Part shown: piece after piece, positions 1-9,309 of the stretch
Position numbering within the stretch: the first letter of the stretch is position 1
Layout of the letters: the number at the start of each line of letters is the position of its first letter
Made by a program: the position numbers and the translations under genes
Assembly (NCBI GenBank): GCA_947488175.1
Contig: CANKYO010000002.1
Span: forward strand, 1 to 64,000
Length of the DNA stretch: 64,000 nucleotides
DNA from: an uncultured Paracoccaceae bacterium
GTDB taxonomy: Bacteria > Pseudomonadota > Alphaproteobacteria > Rhodobacterales > Rhodobacteraceae
Direction of reading: 5' to 3'
The notes under the pieces: model-generated
Told to the model about the DNA's origin: nothing
The model's database searches: none
What the model saw: only the letters and a program-made list of their open reading frames with translations

Positions 1-420
1 GCAGACCAAGGGTGGCATGAATACCAAGTTGCATGCCGTCACGGACACCAGCGGCCGCCCGATCCGCTTCTTCATCATAGCCGGTCAGGTCAGCGACTAT
101 ACCGGTGCGATGGCTTTGCTGAACAATCTACCGGATGCTGAGTGGCTATTGGCCGATCGCGGCTATGATGCTGATTGGTTCCGCGAAGCCTTGTTAGACA
201 GGGGTACAAAGCCCTGCATCCCAGGTCGCAAGTCCCGCAACAAAGTCGTCAGATACGACAAGCGCCGCTACAGACGCCGCAACCGCATTGAACGCATGTT
301 CGGGAGGCTCAAAGACTGGCGACGTGTCTCAACACGCTATGATCAATGCCCCAAGGTCTTCCTGTCAGCCATCGCTCTCGCCGCAACCGTCATTTTTTGG
401 TTTTGAGTACTGACCATAGT
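1..420 (+). mobile_element. Right part of an IS5-family insertion sequence
   Basis: The transposase frame plus a short tail. Directly after the TGA stop comes GAGTACTGACCATAGTACT, which contains AGTACT twice. In IS5/IS427-type elements the terminal inverted repeat usually lies within about 20 bases of the transposase stop, so the right end is probably here. The left end is outside the window, so the inverted repeat and target duplication could not be verified. Confidence 0.5.
2..406 (+). CDS. IS5-family transposase, C-terminal part (5' end outside window)
   Basis: Transposase of the DDE (RNase H-like) class, which cuts and joins insertion-sequence ends. The reading frame is open from base 2 (residues QTKGG before the first Met), so the gene begins upstream of the window. 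The second catalytic Asp lies in ADRGYD and the catalytic Glu in RNRIERMFGRLKDWRR, the pattern of IS5 elements of the IS427 type. It ends normally with TGA. The N-terminal half cannot be judged, so it is unknown whether the element is intact. Confidence 0.85.
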   Translation, partial: QTKGGMNTKLHAVTDTSGRPIRFFIIAGQVSDYTGAMALLNNLPDAEWLLADRGYDADWFREALLDRGTKPCIPGRKSRNKVVRYDKRRYRRRNRIERMFGRLKDWRRVSTRYDQCPKVFLSAIALAATVIFWF

Positions 421-1122
421 ACTGGGAAGCTTGTTTTCGCGGCGCGATTTATTTGCGATCTTTTTTGCGCTGGTCTTGTGTTGAAACAGGACATGCATGA
501 CCGTGAGCCGTGGCCCACGTGGCCGCCATTACACCAAAGATCACCGAGACCATCGTTCGTCAAAACCTCGGTATCAGTCGAGATCTGGTTCAAGGGAAAT
601 AAATGCAAGAACGTTGAACCGCCCGACCAAAACCGGAAGCTCAAGGTCAATGAGGATCATGCGATGAAGATCGCTGCCGGAGAGAACTTGCGAAAGGCGG
701 CAAAGGTCGTGATCTGGGCGGGGTCTTTGGCTCCAACCTGCGTCTGAATTGCGCGATGACCTACGGGCTGCGCGAGCGGATTTCCTCGCCCCGAATGCCA
801 AAGCCGCGGTTCCCGTGTGGCGGGGCGCGATTGATCCGGCTAAACTGATCGGCCGAAATCTGTAGCACACCATTGCTTTGGACAACGGCGATGCCGGCAT
901 CCACATTACAAGCTGATGCGATGATTCGTTGGCTCAGGGTACTCAACGGTCCGGCATGATTGATGCGCTCACGCCCAGAAACCGCCGGATTTTCCCCGCC
1001 TGCGCACCAGATGCAACGGTCACCCCAAGCAATGGTGCAGCAACAAGTTGCACAATGCCGCTACGCCCGTCAGGTTTGCTTTCGCGGTCATCGTTTTCTT
1101 CTTTACCGCCCTGGTCAGACAG
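421..1122. other. Gene-free stretch beside the IS element, possible debris
   Basis: No convincing gene. Several short frames exist on both strands, but none has a clear ribosome site plus family-like sequence, and they overlap one another. The stretch between about 700 and 860 reads open in more than one frame, as decayed coding DNA can, but I could not assign it to a family. It probably represents disrupted DNA next to the insertion sequence. Confidence 0.4.
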
Positions 1123-1164
1123 TCGGGCGACAAGACGGAATTCTCATTCCGTCTTGTCGCCCGA
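1123..1164 (-). terminator. Long perfect hairpin downstream of the PBP-OmpA gene
   Basis: TCGGGCGACAAGACGGAAT (1123-1141) is exactly complementary to 1146-1164, giving a 19-bp stem with a TCTC loop. It sits 37 bases past the stop codon of the minus-strand gene at 1201-2781, where a terminator is expected. No T-run follows on either strand, so a plain rho-independent terminator is not certain; it may instead stabilise the 3' end of the mRNA. Confidence 0.5.
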
Positions 1165-1200
1165 GTGCAGACAAAGCGCGTTTACCGCTTAACAACTGGT

Positions 1201-2781
1201 TTACGCTGGCGACTTGATCCAGACTTCGACGCGGCGGTTGATGCGGCGTCCATCGTCGCTGGCGTTGCAGCCTGCGGGCGCGATTTCACCATAGCCAACG
1301 GATGCAAAGCTGATGCCGTTCAGGCGTGTACCGGCAAATTCCTGCAACTCGGCAGTGACCTGTGCCGACCGACGCTCTGACAGCGCCAGGTTGTTGGAGA
1401 AGGGGCCAACCTCATCGGTGAAACCGACAAGCAGGACCTCGGTTCCAGCAGGCTGGGTTTCCAGATATTCGACCAGACGCAGCTTATCGATCCGGCCCCG
1501 CTCGTCCAGCAGCGAAGACCCGGTGCGGAAGCGGAACGTGGTCGACAGACGGTCATAGTCAATCATACGGGCCAGCATCTGGCGCATGAAAGGGACCTCG
1601 TTCGGGTCCGCATTCGGGTTCAGCAGGGCCTGGGCGCGCACGTCTTCAAGGGACTGTTCCCGGCGATCCACGCTAAAGCCGATGAATCCTGCCTTGCGGA
1701 TCACATTGTCCGCCTCGGCAGACGTGGCATACTCCACAAAGTCGCGACCTTCCGGGGAAAGCGTATCGCCACGGGTATAAAGGAACAGACGACGTTGCAG
1801 AGCATATTCCTCGGTCTTGGCCGAGAATGTGTCGGGGACCATCGTGATACCGCACTGGTTGACGATATTGACCGACTGTGCGCCACGCTGGAACGCATAG
1901 CCCACAACACCAATCGCGCCGGGGTTCGCGTTGACCGCCTGGGCAACTTCGTTGCTGTTAGCGACAACCTGTGCATCGGATGTCAACGCCGTTGCGTCGC
2001 TGCCGAAGATACGGGCTTCGAACACGTCGCGACGGTTAGAGCCCACATTGCGGATCACAACCTGCACGGGCAGATCGGGGCCGCCGACCTGCGACCAATT
2101 GCTGATCGCACCGCTGTAAATGCCCAGCAACTGGCGGACATTCATTGTCTGGATCGGGTTGTCGGGGTGGGTGATCACGATCAGGCTGTCAACGGCAACG
2201 ATATGTTCCTGAGCGGGGTCAAACATATCACCTGCGCCATCGGCGCTCAGCGCCTCAGCCTCAACCGGCTGAATGCGGCGGGCGGCCATTGCGATTTCTG
2301 ACCGTCTGGACAGCAGATCGGCCAAGCCATCGGATGTGCCCGTAGATGTCACCTGAATCGTGGCAATATCATCGCCAAAACCCTGATCGGCAACCAGACC
2401 CGCTGCAAACTGGCCAATCTGGGTGGTGTTGTTGATCGTCGCGGCGGCGTCCAATGATGCGGCGTACCCCTCCAGCAAAAGAGGCATCAGACCCAGACCA
2501 ACAGCATCCGAACCGGATGCGGCAACATCAATATCGCCCACCGCCAGATCTGGACAGGCCGCGCCGGTACAGCTGACCCGGCTGGCCGACACGCGCAGCT
2601 GACCAAGTGCAGTGCGGATCACGTAAGAGTTGTCTTCGAAAGAAACGAGTTCACCATTCATATTCACCGTACCATCGCTTGATCTAAGCGTGATGTCTTG
2701 CGCGTATGTACTGCTTGCCGTTGCAAGAAAGCCCGCCAGGGTCATCGCCCCGACTGCGCTGGCTTTTTTCAGATGGTTCAT
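1201..2781 (-). CDS. Periplasmic phosphate-binding-like / OmpA fusion protein
   Basis: 526 residues. The start at 2781 is chosen because GGAG lies 9 bases upstream and a signal peptide follows at once (MNHLKKASAVGAMTLAGF..., cleavage near STYA). The central part resembles PstS-type substrate-binding domains (GLADLLSRRSEIAMAARR, DSLIVITHPDNP, LLGIYSGAISNWSQVGG). The last ~125 residues are an OmpA-like peptidoglycan-binding domain (VLLVGFTDEVGP, LALSERRSAQV, GRRINRRVEVW). Such fusions are known in Rhodobacteraceae as phosphate ABC transporter substrate-binding/OmpA family proteins. No pst transporter genes are adjacent, so a structural or sensing role is as likely as uptake. Confidence 0.85.
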   Translation of the reverse strand: MNHLKKASAVGAMTLAGFLATASSTYAQDITLRSSDGTVNMNGELVSFEDNSYVIRTALGQLRVSASRVSCTGAACPDLAVGDIDVAASGSDAVGLGLMPLLLEGYAASLDAAATINNTTQIGQFAAGLVADQGFGDDIATIQVTSTGTSDGLADLLSRRSEIAMAARRIQPVEAEALSADGAGDMFDPAQEHIVAVDSLIVITHPDNPIQTMNVRQLLGIYSGAISNWSQVGGPDLPVQVVIRNVGSNRRDVFEARIFGSDATALTSDAQVVANSNEVAQAVNANPGAIGVVGYAFQRGAQSVNIVNQCGITMVPDTFSAKTEEYALQRRLFLYTRGDTLSPEGRDFVEYATSAEADNVIRKAGFIGFSVDRREQSLEDVRAQALLNPNADPNEVPFMRQMLARMIDYDRLSTTFRFRTGSSLLDERGRIDKLRLVEYLETQPAGTEVLLVGFTDEVGPFSNNLALSERRSAQVTAELQEFAGTRLNGISFASVGYGEIAPAGCNASDDGRRINRRVEVWIKSPA

Positions 2782-3055
2782 GCCGTTATCTCCATTACCC
2801 GACGAATGCGTTGTCAAATCAGTGATGCAGGTGTCAGCCGTTTCCTGGCGCCTGCGTGGTTCTGTTCGTGTTATGCGCGAATAAAAAGTATGAAATTGTG
2901 GGCAAATTGCGGCGAATCTTTCCCGACCCAGCGGCAATCGCCAGAAAAGCCGTCAGTATGCAAAAAATATCCAATGTCGTGTCAGATTGGGCACTGTTGC
3001 CATCCCGGAAAACTCTCAAGGACGCAGAATCAGGCCGCGGGTGCGCCTGATCGGC

Positions 3056-3775
3056 TCAGATCATTCGGATCACATCCTTGTCGATGGCGAGCATATAGCC
3101 TTTGCGCGCGATGTTCTTGATCAGCAGTTCGCTGATCATCTGGTTGCCTAATGTGTCGCGCAGTCGCTTGATCCGCGTGGCACCCGCCGCTTCGTCGCAA
3201 TCAGCCGCGCTGCGGCCAGATATGACCCCCTCAATCTCGGCGCCTGACAGGACCTCATCATCCATGCGGGCCTCGGCCAGGACAGACAGGGTCTCAATCG
3301 CCGCATCTGTCAGCTTGAATTCAAAGTCATTGAGATACACCGCCTTCTGATCACGGCTGATAGTCAGGGAGTTGACCTCGATTCCCTGTCGCTCGATCCG
3401 GCCCATACGGCGGTTCAGCGCAATCAACATCACCAGAAAGGCGACAGCGGCAATCAGCAATGCGGTCGCAAAGATCAGCAGGACGAAGATCACGAACCGG
3501 TAAGAGGCCAACGTGTCAGAAAACGCCGTGCCGGACTGCGCCAATATCTCCAACAGCTTGATTTCGGCATTGCCGGTCAGATTGTCATTTTCGACGAACA
3601 GCTGTTCGACGCGGGCGTTGAACGCATTGGCATCGGGCAGGTTAATGAACAACAGGATGGCTGCAATGGCCAGAATAGCGACAATCGCCGCAATTCCTGC
3701 GACGACAATCCTGCTGCCAATTTCACGTGCCTCAGTAGCGGAGGAAGTATTCACCTGCGCTGTCCTTTCTTCCAT
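3056..3775 (-). CDS. Membrane-anchored winged-helix (OmpR/ToxR-type) regulator
   Basis: 239 residues from the ATG at 3775 (MEERTAQVN); in-frame starts up to 33 bases upstream are possible and no start has a strong ribosome site. Two hydrophobic segments (about residues 23-46 and 92-120) flank a ~45-residue loop. The C-terminal ~90 residues read like a Trans_reg_C winged helix: LNDFEFKLTDAAIETLSVLAE, then TRIKRLRDTLGN and KNIARKGYML, matching the recognition-helix and wing pattern of OmpR-type domains. The layout (membrane part first, DNA-binding part last) is the reverse of CadC/ToxR. The gene overlaps the end of the small secreted-protein gene upstream, suggesting translational coupling. Targets are unknown. 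Confidence 0.65.
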   Translation of the reverse strand: MEERTAQVNTSSATEAREIGSRIVVAGIAAIVAILAIAAILLFINLPDANAFNARVEQLFVENDNLTGNAEIKLLEILAQSGTAFSDTLASYRFVIFVLLIFATALLIAAVAFLVMLIALNRRMGRIERQGIEVNSLTISRDQKAVYLNDFEFKLTDAAIETLSVLAEARMDDEVLSGAEIEGVISGRSAADCDEAAGATRIKRLRDTLGNQMISELLIKNIARKGYMLAIDKDVIRMI

Positions 3776-4013
3776 CAAGCCCAGCATCATCAAAGACACC
3801 AAGCACATTCAATAGCTGCCAGCCACCACCTGCAAGACGTTGCCGCAACTGCCCCTCTGCCGATGAGACAGAGCAGTCGCCCTGCACTTCAGCCACGCCA
3901 TAATGCAGACGCAAGGGGTTGTCCTGTTTTGCCTTGTAATCCGCATAACAGGCGGCCTGCGCCATGCTGGCGCTGAACAACAGGATCATGAATGTGAAAG
4001 AAAGATGTTTCAT
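3732..4013 (-). CDS. Small secreted protein of unknown function
   Basis: 93 residues. The ATG at 4013 is chosen because a clear signal peptide follows (MKHLSFTFMILLFSASMAQA, cleavage before ACYADYKAK). The mature part (ACYADYKAKQDNPLRLHYGV, then GGGWQLLNVLGVFD and GEYFLRY) looks like a small periplasmic protein family I have met in Rhodobacteraceae without known function. Its last 44 bases overlap the start of the membrane-bound regulator downstream, so the two are probably co-expressed; a sensor-partner role is only a guess. Confidence 0.7.
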   Translation of the reverse strand: MKHLSFTFMILLFSASMAQAACYADYKAKQDNPLRLHYGVAEVQGDCSVSSAEGQLRQRLAGGGWQLLNVLGVFDDAGLDGRKDSAGEYFLRY

Positions 4014-4172
4014 GACGCTCAACTGACACTTTGCTGTGATGATATTCAATAACGCCAGATGTTATCGCGATGGCAATCGCATAACCATCCCCCGTTATTG
4101 TCTGGCGGGGTGGATCAGCCCCAAAATCCTTTCATCAACGCCTCCTCGCGTCCCGCTAAGAAAGGAAAGCCC

Positions 4173-4643
4173 ATGCTGAAACCCCTGATCGCAGGCATTA
4201 CCGCCCTCTCGCTGACCCTCGCCACACCCCTACAGGCCGGTGGGCTTGATCGCGACGATGTGGGCAAACTGATCCTTGGTATCGCCGCCATCGCAGCCCT
4301 CAACGCCGCGCTCGAAAACCGGCGCGAAGACCGGTCCACGACCCAGGTTCGTGACCGCGACATGCGCGCACCGCGCGTCTCACCCAACAATGCGAACCGC
4401 TGGTCCGACCTGAACCGCCAGACCAACCGCCGGGTGATCCCGCATGCGTGTCTGCGCAACATCGAAACCCGCTTTGGCACCCAGCGCATGTTCGGCCTGC
4501 GCTGTCTGGAACGGAACTACAACCATGTGAACAGCCTGCCAGATCGCTGCGCCGTCCGTGTCTACACCAATAACGGACCGCGTCGCGGCTACGACCCCCT
4601 TTGCCTGCGCGAGCAAGGCTATCGATCTGATCGGCGGCACTAA
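4173..4643 (+). CDS. Small secreted cysteine-containing protein, unknown function
   Basis: 156 residues. The ATG at 4173 has AGGAAAG 4-10 bases upstream, and a signal peptide follows (MLKPLIAGITALSLTLATPL, cleavage after LQA). The mature protein has a short hydrophobic helix (KLILGIAAIAALNAAL), an Arg/Asp-rich linker and a C-terminal part with four Cys (HACLRNIET, LRCLERNY, DRCAVRVY, DPLCLREQ) that could form two disulfides. No family recognised. Confidence 0.75.
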   Translation: MLKPLIAGITALSLTLATPLQAGGLDRDDVGKLILGIAAIAALNAALENRREDRSTTQVRDRDMRAPRVSPNNANRWSDLNRQTNRRVIPHACLRNIETRFGTQRMFGLRCLERNYNHVNSLPDRCAVRVYTNNGPRRGYDPLCLREQGYRSDRRH

Positions 4644-4745
4644 GACCGCCTGACCAGTAGCGCGGTCGCACAGCCCCGGTTACCGCGCCACCTTGGGCCA
4701 GTGGCTTCAAACAACAAAAGCCTAACAGAAGTCACATGCGCCCAT

Positions 4746-4784
4746 AGGGGCAGAGAGTTTGGACATGGCTCTCTGCCCCTTTTT
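4746..4784 (+). terminator. Rho-independent terminator upstream of rnhB
   Basis: AGGGGCAGAGAG (4746-4757) pairs with CTCTCTGCCCCT (4769-4780), a perfect 12-bp stem followed by TTTT. It lies 100 bases past the small secreted-protein gene and 37 bases before the rnhB start. It may end that gene, or a short leader or small RNA from the 4644-4745 interval. Confidence 0.75.
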
Positions 4785-4820
4785 GCTTGCAGCGGCCAGC
4801 GCAGTCTGGTCACTGACCGC

Positions 4821-5453
4821 ATGACCACACCAGATTTCAGCTTCGAACAATCCGCCCACGGCAACGGGTTCACCCATATCGCCGGTGTGGATGAGGTCGG
4901 ACGCGGCCCGCTCGCCGGGCCTGTGGTGGCCGCCGCTGTGTTCCTCGATCCGGCGAATATCCCCGCAGGGCTCAACGACAGCAAGAAACTGTCGGCCAAG
5001 CGGCGCGAGGCGCTGTTTGACCAGATTATGACCAGCGCTGTGGTCAGCATCGCTCAGGCGACCGTGGCCGAAATCGACGAACACAATATCCTGCGGGCCT
5101 CCCATATCGCCATGATGCGGGCCATCGACGGGCTGGCACAACGGCCCGATCACATCCTGATCGACGGCAACATGGTGCCGCGCGGCCTGACGATATCCAG
5201 CGAAACCATCGTCAAAGGGGACGGGCGCAGCCAGTCGATTGCCGCGGCGTCAATCGTCGCCAAACTGTGGCGCGACCGACACATGGTGGATTTGGCGCAA
5301 CAGTTCCCCGGCTATGGGTGGGAAACCAACGCCGGATACGGCACCGCCCAACATAAAAAGGGGTTAGAGGCGCTTGGGGTGACCCCCCACCATAGACGTT
5401 CCTTCGCCCCCATACACAACATCTTGTATCAAGATAAAATCGTAAGTGATTGA
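4821..5453 (+). CDS. rnhB: Ribonuclease HII
   Basis: 210 residues, usual family length. Removes RNA from RNA-DNA hybrids and misincorporated ribonucleotides. The ATG at 4821 (MTTPDFSFEQ) places the conserved motif GVDEVGRGPLAGPVVAAAV at residues 22-40, with catalytic D24 and E25; further acidic residues occur in HILIDGN, and KGDGRSQSIAAASIVAK is the family signature. It is followed after 89 bases by ccrM in the same direction. An upstream in-frame start at 4701 would span the terminator hairpin and is rejected. Confidence 0.95.
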   Translation: MTTPDFSFEQSAHGNGFTHIAGVDEVGRGPLAGPVVAAAVFLDPANIPAGLNDSKKLSAKRREALFDQIMTSAVVSIAQATVAEIDEHNILRASHIAMMRAIDGLAQRPDHILIDGNMVPRGLTISSETIVKGDGRSQSIAAASIVAKLWRDRHMVDLAQQFPGYGWETNAGYGTAQHKKGLEALGVTPHHRRSFAPIHNILYQDKIVSD

Positions 5454-5495
5454 TTCAATAAAGTTTTTGACAGCGAATCGTCTCTGACTCACATT
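5452..5495 (+). promoter_or_regulatory. ccrM promoter region with three GANTC methylation sites
   Basis: Three GANTC sites lie within 39 bases: GATTC (5452-5456), GAATC (5475-5479) and GACTC (5486-5490). A TTGACA (5467-5472) with 17 bases to CACATT (5490-5495) is a possible promoter in which two GANTC sites lie in the spacer. CcrM methylates GANTC, and in Caulobacter its promoter is known to respond to methylation state, so feedback control by its own product is plausible here. Confidence 0.6.
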
Positions 5496-5497
5496 AG

Positions 5498-6784
<1,287 letters not shown>

Positions 6785-6988
6785 GGCACAGCCAGAATAC
6801 CGCCTGCGCAGTCCCGGCATCTGCCCGGCCATCGCAATTTGCACTCCGGTACATTCGACATTCGGCAGCCGAGAGAAGGCGCCAATGATCAATGTCGCAG
6901 GCCCGTCGGGGTTTTCAGTTTCGGCGCTTGCACCGCAACGGGCAAAGCCTCTCGCCGGACGATTGCACAACAAAACCCTGCAATGTTC
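6785..6988. other. Gene-free spacer
   Basis: Between the ccrM terminator and the end of the DUF4332 gene I see no supported gene and no recognisable element. Confidence 0.4.
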
Positions 6989-7657
6989 CTACGGCACATA
7001 AGCTGCAGCCTTGACCAGCCTCTTGACATCCCTCAGGCCTACTTTCCCCTTGTAGAACTTTGCCTCGGCGTTGGTCGCTGCAATAGCAGCGCACAGCGCA
7101 TCCGGGTCGGCCCGCGCTACCTCGGATGCAGTACGCAGGCCGACCGCGACCAGCACGCGTGCAAACCTGGGGCTGACCCATTGAATACGGCACAGATCCG
7201 CAATCGCGACCATCTCATTCAGGGTTTTGTGTTGCAGACCTGTCTGCTGAGTCAGCGCCACCGGATCAGACGCGGCCTCAAATAGCTGCCCGGTATTCTT
7301 GATGCCGACCGTCGCCAAACTGGCCACGGCATCGTCGCCCAACCAGTCGATATCCTTCAACGGTCGAGGCTTTGGGAAAAACCCGTTGATCGCGCGGCGC
7401 AGCAGTTGCAGGTATGTCAGATCAATGCCCGTGGAGTTTGCAAGCGTTGCGGATGACCTCGCGGATTTCAAGGTGACCAGCAGCTCGGCGGCAGTCTGCA
7501 CACCAGCGGCTTGCATTGCGGCCAACTTCTTGGCCAAGCCATCGCGCAGAGGCTCATGGCTCGGGATTAGATCACTGGACAAAATACGGTCCTGCAAATC
7601 CTCAAGACTCGTTCTCGCTGCCTGTGACTGTGTCTTTGGTGGTTTATCTACTGTCAT
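6989..7657 (-). CDS. DUF4332-type helix-hairpin-helix protein
   Basis: 222 residues from the ATG at 7657 (MTVDKPPKTQ); in-frame ATGs at 7666 and 7669 are also possible, as ribosome sites are weak. The C-terminal part (AIADLCRIQWVSPRFARVLV, GLRTASEVARADPDALCAAI, FYKGKVGLRDVKRLVKAA) matches the DUF4332 pattern of repeated helix-hairpin-helix units, often found in proteins handling nucleic acids; earlier segments (AAGVQTAAELLVTL, TVGIKNTGQLFEAA) look like related repeats. It sits alone between the two direct copies of the ccrM 3' region, which suggests insertion or rearrangement. Function unknown. Confidence 0.7.
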   Translation of the reverse strand: MTVDKPPKTQSQAARTSLEDLQDRILSSDLIPSHEPLRDGLAKKLAAMQAAGVQTAAELLVTLKSARSSATLANSTGIDLTYLQLLRRAINGFFPKPRPLKDIDWLGDDAVASLATVGIKNTGQLFEAASDPVALTQQTGLQHKTLNEMVAIADLCRIQWVSPRFARVLVAVGLRTASEVARADPDALCAAIAATNAEAKFYKGKVGLRDVKRLVKAAAYVP

Positions 7658-7796
7658 TGCCGCCATCATTGGTCGGTTGGTCACTGACAATAGCCGGAGA
7701 GGGCAACCCGGGAATGATCCAGATCAGTCGCGGTTGGCACTCGAAAGCCAGTGTCAAAACCTTAACGTGGCATTCACATTTGAACCATGCGGGGCC

Positions 7797-7855
7797 TTAA
7801 CCCGGCCAAATGCTGCAAAAAGGTCCGACGCAAGTCCGACGTTTTGCCGACGCGA
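7797..7855 (+). repeat. 59-bp dispersed repeat, copy 1
   Basis: TTAACCCGGCCAAATGCTGC followed by a GTCCGACGC/GTCCGAC tandem and TTTTGCCGACGCGA. It matches 9307-9365 at all but two positions. It ends 4 bases before the ccrM remnant. Confidence 0.85.
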
Positions 7856-7859
7856 GACT

Positions 7860-7922
7860 AATATCGCAAGGTCGCCGAAAAACGGATCGCCAACACGCGC
7901 AAATTCAACCGAGAAGGACTGA
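7860..7922 (+). pseudogene. ccrM remnant with internal 299-bp deletion
   Basis: Bases 7860-7913 match ccrM 6291-6344 (AGGTCGCCGAAAAACG is identical; in the ccrM frame they read [18 protein letters not shown]), and bases from 7911 match the very end of ccrM and its 3' region from 6641. In the intact gene the two joined points both carry GCGAAGC (6342-6348 and 6641-6647), 299 bases apart, so deletion between these short repeats explains the junction. Since 299 is not a multiple of three, the frame is broken. No start or catalytic motifs remain. Confidence 0.85.
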
Positions 7923-8050
7923 CCAGGAACAAGGTCACAACATTCATTCCCCACGTTGATACCGCCGGTGCCTGCGGCAAGCCTTTCCATGGTGGAAAGG
8001 TCCGTGTGCACTAACTTTCACCCCGCCATCGCATGATGGCGGGGCTTTTT
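7911..8050 (+). repeat. ccrM 3' region, copy B of the direct repeat
   Basis: Second copy of the ccrM tail and 3' untranslated region, in the same orientation as copy A at 6648-6784. It keeps an 8-bp hairpin (CCTTTCCA TGG TGGAAAGG, within 7982-8000) and the terminator. Confidence 0.85.
8021..8050 (+). terminator. Duplicated ccrM-type terminator
   Basis: CCCCGCCATC (8021-8030), loop GCAT, GATGGCGGGG (8035-8044), C, then TTTTT. It is the copy of the ccrM terminator carried by the duplicated 3' region; no plus-strand gene precedes it, so it is probably a relic. Confidence 0.75.
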
Positions 8051-8071
8051 CTGCAATGGCGGCTGCCTTGG

Positions 8072-9076
8072 TTATCCCTCACCACCACCACCACCACCGA
8101 CAACGCCATCCTGCGTCGCAGTAAATCCGGAACCGCCGATGAACTGGGTTTCAAATGGTGCATTCGGATCGTCGGGGTTTGCGACCGTCGATGTGATGTC
8201 AAAACCAATCAGCCCGCTGGTCTCCAACGCGTCATGACCATAGAACGCACCCGCAATGACCGACGATTGATCCACGCAGCCCGATGTGCAATTCAGATCA
8301 GCAGCATAACCATTCCCGTCGATACCGGCGGAGAAAGTCATTTTGACCGTATTTTCAAAATCACTGCCTTCGTCGGGCCCATATGATGCATTCAAACTTC
8401 CATTGACCGTGTCCAAATCATCAAAAGCGGCCGTAATTTCGATGCCGCCTGAAATGTTGACTTCGTCGTCAATCAGATTGCCATCCAAATCCAGTAACTG
8501 CCCATAGCCTTCCAAGATACCAGAATATGTTACACTGCCCATGATGGCTGCTAACTCGCTGGGGTCCGTTTCAAATCCGACAACAGAAAACAGCTCAGCA
8601 TCGAATTCGCCGTTGAGGTCAGGATTTTCTCCACGCGCATAGACATAGATAGATCGCGTTGCCGAAACTGCGCCTTCCGTGAAGGTTTCACTGTTCCAAT
8701 CCTCCCCACCTTCTACAGATGCAGGGCCTGCGCCCTCCATGAATGCCAGGGTCTCACCGTTCAGCGTCACCACAAAATTCTCAAGATCATTGCCCGTGGA
8801 CGTGACCGTTTCATCCAGGATGACCAGCCGGGTCTCCCCGCTCTCATGATCGGTGATGGCACCGACAACTTTGATGTTGATCGGGCCTGCACCGTCAACG
8901 TCGGCTAGCGTCGTGTCCTCTGTCGCAAAGGCCAAACCATTGGCGGCCGGCTCACCTGCCTTGGTGCCAAACGCAAGCGCCTGGGCCCGCTCTGATAGAT
9001 TATCTGGGTTGGCGCCCGACCCGCCGCTGCCACAAGCCGCTAGTGCCAGCAGCGATATCATTGCAGTTGCTCTCAT
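8072..9076 (-). CDS. TbpB-like beta-barrel surface lipoprotein
   Basis: 334 residues. The start at 9076 is supported by GGAGAG 9 bases upstream and a lipoprotein signal (MRATAMISLLALAACGSGGSG, lipobox LAAC, Cys15). The C-terminal part contains ASYGPDEGSDFENTVKMTF and SVIAGAFYGHDALETSGLIG, the pattern of the transferrin-binding-protein-B-like eight-stranded barrel (usually GxFYGPxAxExxG) found in heme- or metal-binding lipoproteins. One cysteine pair (CTSGC) is present. The chain ends in a Gly-rich tail (VVGGGGGGEG). No Slam exporter or TonB receptor is adjacent, so the ligand is unknown. It stands alone in a rearranged region. Confidence 0.7.
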   Translation of the reverse strand: MRATAMISLLALAACGSGGSGANPDNLSERAQALAFGTKAGEPAANGLAFATEDTTLADVDGAGPINIKVVGAITDHESGETRLVILDETVTSTGNDLENFVVTLNGETLAFMEGAGPASVEGGEDWNSETFTEGAVSATRSIYVYARGENPDLNGEFDAELFSVVGFETDPSELAAIMGSVTYSGILEGYGQLLDLDGNLIDDEVNISGGIEITAAFDDLDTVNGSLNASYGPDEGSDFENTVKMTFSAGIDGNGYAADLNCTSGCVDQSSVIAGAFYGHDALETSGLIGFDITSTVANPDDPNAPFETQFIGGSGFTATQDGVVGGGGGGEG

Positions 9077-9193
9077 TTCAAACTCTCCTGTTTCCGTCCA
9101 ATCGCGGCGTCCCGTGACCACGCGCACTCGCCACTTCTGAAACTACGCTTCGGCGCATCGCTTTATTCTCGGGTTTTTCAGAAACATTCCCGC

Positions 9194-9309
9194 CAGCTAT
9201 CGGATGCAGCAACCGTCACTTGTGATGATGAGTTTTTTTGCGTGAGGGCGCGTCAGCTCGGCGCGACCCGGCAAGCATTCATCTACAAACTGCGCCGTGC
9301 GAGCCGTTA
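9194..9309 (+). pseudogene. Possible 3' remnant of a Fis-type DNA-binding gene
   Basis: An open stretch ending at TAA (9307-9309) reads VRARQLGATRQAFIYKLRRA, which resembles the helix-turn-helix end of Fis/NtrC-type regulators (ARxLGxxRQALxxKLRR). Nothing upstream supports a complete gene, and the stop codon is the first bases of the 59-bp repeat. Weak evidence; it could be chance. Confidence 0.3.

Noticed and set aside
574..906. 110-residue minus-strand frame near the IS element
   Set aside because: Overlaps other frames, no ribosome site and no family resemblance; treated as non-coding debris.
8083..8099. ACC/CAC trinucleotide run
   Set aside because: It encodes the Gly-rich tail of the lipoprotein on the minus strand and is not a separate repeat element.
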